Translations under genes and position numbers: made by a program
Shown here: piece after piece, positions 60,026-64,000 of the stretch
Position numbering within the stretch: the stretch's first letter is position 1
How the letters are laid out: every line of letters begins with the position of its first letter
Assembly (NCBI RefSeq): GCF_015832195.1
Contig: NC_052046.1
Location: 29,292,911-29,356,910 of the forward strand
Origin: Motacilla alba alba
Taxonomy: Eukaryota > Chordata > Aves > Passeriformes > Motacillidae
Direction: 5' to 3'
Length of the DNA: 64,000 nucleotides
Notes under the pieces: model-generated
Seen by the model: the letters and a program-made list of their open reading frames with translations, nothing else
What the model was told of the DNA's origin: nothing
The model's database searches: none

Positions 60026-61260
60026 ACCCATATAAATTAAGTAGAGAAAATTGTCGTTCAGATTAAGGGTGGTTCAAATATTGGTGCTTGGTGAATGAAT
60101 TGAGTTTTTTAATAACTTCCTGTTCCCTTGTGTTACAGTAGCTTCACTAATTTAAGAAACTAGAGCATAAACTAAAAAATTATGTCTATGATTCAGCTAT
60201 TCATAGCCCAGCATTACAACAGAAGAGTTCTGAGTTTCTCCTCAGTGCTTTCCGTGCAAAGTTTGCAGAATAAATGGCTTTGACACCTCTCTGAGCCCAC
60301 AATTGCTCCTCCACTTGTACTTTGTGGTATTTATCCCACAGAGGTTAAGGGATGTCATACATCTGCATTCACACTTGTTCCCTGTACAACTGTGTCATCC
60401 TCTTCTGCAGTTATTAGGTTAAACCTAAGCCCTACATGCAGCATGTTACTGGTTGCCCCAGTCACATCCTGGTGATAGGCCAGACATAATTCCTTTCCTG
60501 GCACTACTATCACTCAGGAACTACAACTGGATACAGATCATTATACTCGAAATTTTAGAAACGCTTTCCACTTAACTTCCACTAACAGTTTGTGGAACCA
60601 CAGAAACCAGCTAATATGATGGCTTTATATTATCTGTTGCAAGGAAAATAGCCACACTTTACAATATTGTTTAAAGACAACAGGAATATTCTGTTTAGAG
60701 GAATTCTTCACTGAATGAAGGCAGCAGCCCCAAGAATCTTCACAGAGTGCTAGCATCAGTTAACATTCCGGTTCCTGACAGCTTTGTGTGAAAAAGAGTC
60801 AGATTCTTTAAAATGTTGGCATCTACAGATGACTTAGCAGTCTAAAAGTTATGAGACTCTCAAATTTATACCTGCAAACCAAGAGGCTGAGGAATCAAAG
60901 ACACCATTGTCACAGAGCAGACAGTTCCAGATTTCAGTAGAAGAATTTTCCTTCCTACTGCTGATGACTTGCACTTGGCTGAGGAAGTCATGGTGAGAAC
61001 AGAGGTGTTCCGGCTCCAAAGCTGCATCCCAGGAAACAGGTGACCACTGCCTTCGGGTCCCCAGCTCTCAGACCACCTGCACATATGATCAGGCTGCAGT
61101 CTGGTTCAATCACCCTTACTGCATCTACTTATGTAGAAAAAATTTAAGTCCAACAACTAGCAGAAGATGGCAAATAGTTCTTACCAAGCAGCATGCTCTG
61201 TCAACTGTTAATAAGTTTGTTTTAACGTAGTACAACCTTGCTCTGACTTTCTGTAGAAAA

Positions 61261-61293
61261 GCTTTGAACAGGCTTTGAACAGGGTTTGAACAG
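61261..61293. repeat. Three tandem 11-mers
   Basis: GCTTTGAACAG, GCTTTGAACAG and GGTTTGAACAG are adjacent; a small tandem duplication. Confidence 0.9.
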
Positions 61294-61664
61294 GCTTCCA
61301 AAATATTTAGAACCTCACAGACTACTTACACTGATTGAAAATGACCTATGAAAAGCCAAATTTTTGTTGTGGGTGTATTCCAAAAGAAGTATTCCAAATT
61401 AAAATTGCAAAGAAATTACTGAATAGGTTATGTTTCAAATCTTACCATTATTTTCACTGCAGAAAAAAATGCTGAAAAAAAATGCTTTCTGGCCTAATTT
61501 TTTGCTTTTTCAAAAGCATAAGGCCCAGTCAAGGTCTGGAAAAAGAAAATTTTAAAAATATCCAAAAACCCTCTGTTCAATTTTCAAACCAAAATGATAG
61601 AGCTTAGAGTTATAGATGTATTAAGATTTGTGCACAAATAAAATATACCACTAAAAGAGATATA

Positions 61665-61669
61665 CAAAA
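61665..61669. repeat. Candidate target-site duplication, left copy (CAAAA)
   Basis: CAAAA here matches 62444-62448 beyond the LTR end. Because the flanks share ACAAAAT, the exact edges are slightly ambiguous. Confidence 0.5.
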
Positions 61670-62443
61670 TGTATATAGATTAAAGTTATGTTTCAGGGTT
61701 TAACATGACAGTGGCATTTGGAATCCTGAAATGCTACACAGGAATTGAGACATCGGTCTCCTCATCAGCTTGTAGCTCACATAGGTGTCCACTGAATAGA
61801 ATCTCTAATTAGCAAGTAAAGAGGAACCTCTCCTACAGAAGTTCCAGACGGATTTCAGGAACATCCGAGCCATCATGGCGCTTAGCGATCAGAGATAAAC
61901 CAGAGATGAGGTAGTTCCCGTAAGCTGTGTTATGTGTATTCCGAGTTCCTGTAAACCTACCAGCATGTAAAAAGGATACCCGTAAAATGTAACTAGCATG
62001 TAACAGGGGATTCTCGTGAACTCCATTATACATGTATGTGTTCTCGGATGTGTAATGTGTATTCCACAGCTGCACTATCAGAGCGAGAGACAGAAGTCTA
62101 CAATCAACAAGAGGACTACATGAATATTCCAGAAGACTCTGGATCCAGCACTGTTTACCCATCCAATAGGATTCTTCAATTCCGGAGAAACATCAAAAAA
62201 CTCATCAAAGAAAGAAAAGGACTAAGGAAAAGTGGCTTTGGGCAAGAAAAAGAGTATAAAAACTGGACTCACTTGGATGGACTTTGTGAACTCACCAGTT
62301 CTGATGCGCCAGGGGATCAGATCTGCATTCACCCAGAGCTGAGACCTGGGCTCGGCCCTGTTCCTTTGATTCGTGGCTGGCAAAATTTACAATCTGATTC
62401 ACAAAATAAATTATATTTTTGTTGCCCTGTAATTTAGCTCTCA
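61670..62443 (+). mobile_element. Candidate solo LTR (774 bp)
   Basis: The element starts TGTATATAGATT and ends TTTAGCTCTCA, giving TG/CA ends, and is bracketed by CAAAA. Inside, in the order expected of a plus-strand LTR, are a GC-richer U3, a TATA box (AGTATAAAAACTGG at 62254), a transcribed R-like part, and AATAAA at 62405-62410 followed by a TTTTTGTTG stretch and a short U5. Short motifs recur in U3 (AGCATGTAA twice; GTGTATTCC twice). The 133-codon plus-strand frame at 62036-62437 is inside the LTR and not taken as a gene. No internal retroviral genes flank it. The family is not recognised. Confidence 0.6.
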
Positions 62444-62448
62444 CAAAA

Positions 62449-64000
62449 TTATTTAATTTGGCATAATTGGGCTATTTATCTATAACAAGCTGTAGTAGCA
62501 TGGGGAGGTGTTATCTTTTCCTTCACTCTAATCACTACCTGTTCAGAGCAGGACTTCAGACTGCACAGCTGCAAAACCCTAGCCATAGAGTCCAGCCTAT
62601 AGTATCATGAGTACACTTTATCCATGCAAATCATCCTACTAACCTAAATAGGACAACTTATTTTCTAGGTTGATCTATATTCTCCAGTGTTCCCACAGTT
62701 TGTGTTAAAAATAACTGTCGAGTGAGAAATAAATTATTAATGAATTATCAGCCTCAATTTGCTTTCTATATTTGTCAAGCAGAGCTGTGTTGAACAACTT
62801 AGCCTTCCACTCCACTTAAGGATAATGCAGGTCCAGGACTGCAAAATGCAGGAGGACAGCCTTCCACAGAAGAAGGATAGAAGGGGGAGGAAAAAACTCT
62901 CTTTCTTGTAGTAAAGGAAATAACAAGGACTTTAGCTGGAATAAATATTGGGCAGGAGATCTTTTCTCCTTTTTAATGGCTTTATTAAAAAGTAACCAGC
63001 TCAGGTGGGGAAAACCCACAGGTTGCACACACATTGCCCCAGGAGTGGCATGAAAAAGGAGCGAGATCGCAGCTTTGTCCACTGGTATACAGGCAGAGCT
63101 GGAAACTCCTTTCCTCACAAGAGCTTCAGGAGCCCTTAAGTCTCCACTTGGACATTTGAGCCCCTCTTCCTAGCTGACATCCTTTAGGTTAGGGTGAGGG
63201 GTAAAAAGGATCTTAAAAGACACTGGATTCAGTCGCTCACCTTTAGACATCACTTAGATCCCTTAATTCTACGTTGGCTCATTGTTTTAGGGGTTTTTTT
63301 GCAGAATTTGGTATGGTGTTTACACCTTTGCATGCTGGTCTTTTACATTTGCATGTCAGCTCCGATTTCACCTTTTCAGTCCCTGATGTCATCTCCGAGG
63401 ATGCAGTGGGGTGGGGAGGGGGTGCTCATTGGGAGAGGGATTTCTAACCATTAACAGGTGGTTAAAGAAAAAACTATTAACAGCAGGTGATTACAACATG
63501 AAATTATTAACAACAAATAGTTAAAACTCCAACTTAGCAGCAATTTAACTATGCAACCTTTTTTTTTTTTTAAATGAACACCTTTTTCTACTCATCACAT
63601 TAGCTAGTAATTTAATGAGAATTTTTGTGCTTATTCTCGTGTAAAGTTTCCTCATGCAATTATATGGACCTTTATCCAAATCAATTCAATGACAAGATCA
63701 TAATTTTAAATTCTTAACATCCAGATCAGTTCAGCCTGGACAACTGGAATATTTTGGCACATGTATCTGCTTCAACACTAGCAGAACAGATAACATATGC
63801 ACATTGGGGCTTACAGAAGACTGAAAGTAGAGTTTATTTCAAAACCTGAAAAGATAGCAGCTTGATGGAAGAGTGGAGCATGAATCATTACCTTCTTAGT
63901 GACACTGATTGCTTTGCTTACTTTCTTGCCTGCCATTTGTCCATTTAAACACCCTGTCATTGCCAGGTTATTTTGCAATGGAGGAACCTTGGATCTGCTG
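62449..64000. other. Unique DNA to the window end
   Basis: AT-rich with a poly(T) at 63559-63572 and a CTATTAACAGCAGGTGATTA-type run of imperfect AACA/TTAA repeats around 63440-63535. No exon or transposon supported. Confidence 0.4.

Larger units (their letters stand above)
60026..61669. other. Unique DNA with a possible minus-strand exon
   Basis: On the minus strand 60872-60991 encodes 40 codons from an ATG in good context (CTCACCATGA) to a CAG followed by GTATAAAT. It is basic and Ser-rich at first and hydrophobic later. The phase at its end does not fit directly onto the first TMC2 exon seen here, so I do not call it. A triplicated 11-mer lies at 61261-61293. Confidence 0.3.

Noticed and set aside
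62036..62437. 133-codon plus-strand frame as a gene
   Set aside because: It lies entirely inside the candidate LTR, spanning its TATA box and polyadenylation signal.
1..64000. CRISPR arrays, bacterial operons, tRNA or rRNA genes
   Set aside because: No regularly spaced identical repeats, no cloverleaf-like tRNA sequence and no rRNA similarity were seen; the repeat content is avian.

Overview
This window looks like ordinary bird genomic DNA. It is AT-rich, carries no dense coding, and its repeats are dominated by CR1 non-LTR retrotransposons in both orientations, with avian-type endogenous retrovirus LTRs and short simple repeats. I see no bacterial-style operons, CRISPR arrays, rRNA or tRNA genes.

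The only well-supported protein gene is a minus-strand gene in the left third. Three exons (18459-18521, 17969-18338, 12295-12435) have correct splice sites and matching codon phases. Together they encode the charged N-terminal region of a transmembrane channel-like protein, most likely TMC2, a subunit of the hair-cell mechanotransduction channel. The transcript runs right to left. The membrane-spanning exons must lie beyond position 1, because I found none in 1-12294. The 5' end of the gene is not resolved: 18522-64000 is either a long 5' intron or upstream flank.

Layout: 1-12294 is TMC2 intron with four CR1 fragments, one joining a CR1 ORF1 esterase-like segment to an ORF2 reverse-transcriptase segment. 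12295-18521 holds the exons, with one CR1 in the large intron. 18522-32450 is mostly unique AT-rich DNA with a compound microsatellite, an (AAACC)n array and two plus-strand exon-like blocks bounded by good splice signals. 32450-41700 is repeat-rich: a CR1 split by a 349-bp solo LTR with a perfect 6-bp target duplication, a long CR1 with a ruined reverse-transcriptase active site, another CR1 carrying the endonuclease part, and an ERVL-type LTR with leader and 3' remnant. 41700-64000 is mainly unique DNA with two short CR1 tails, homopolymer tracts, further exon-like blocks and a 774-bp candidate solo LTR with a 5-bp target duplication.

I find no convincing undescribed system. The most useful leads are the splice-bounded plus-strand blocks (possible lncRNA or decayed gene) and the nested transposon history.
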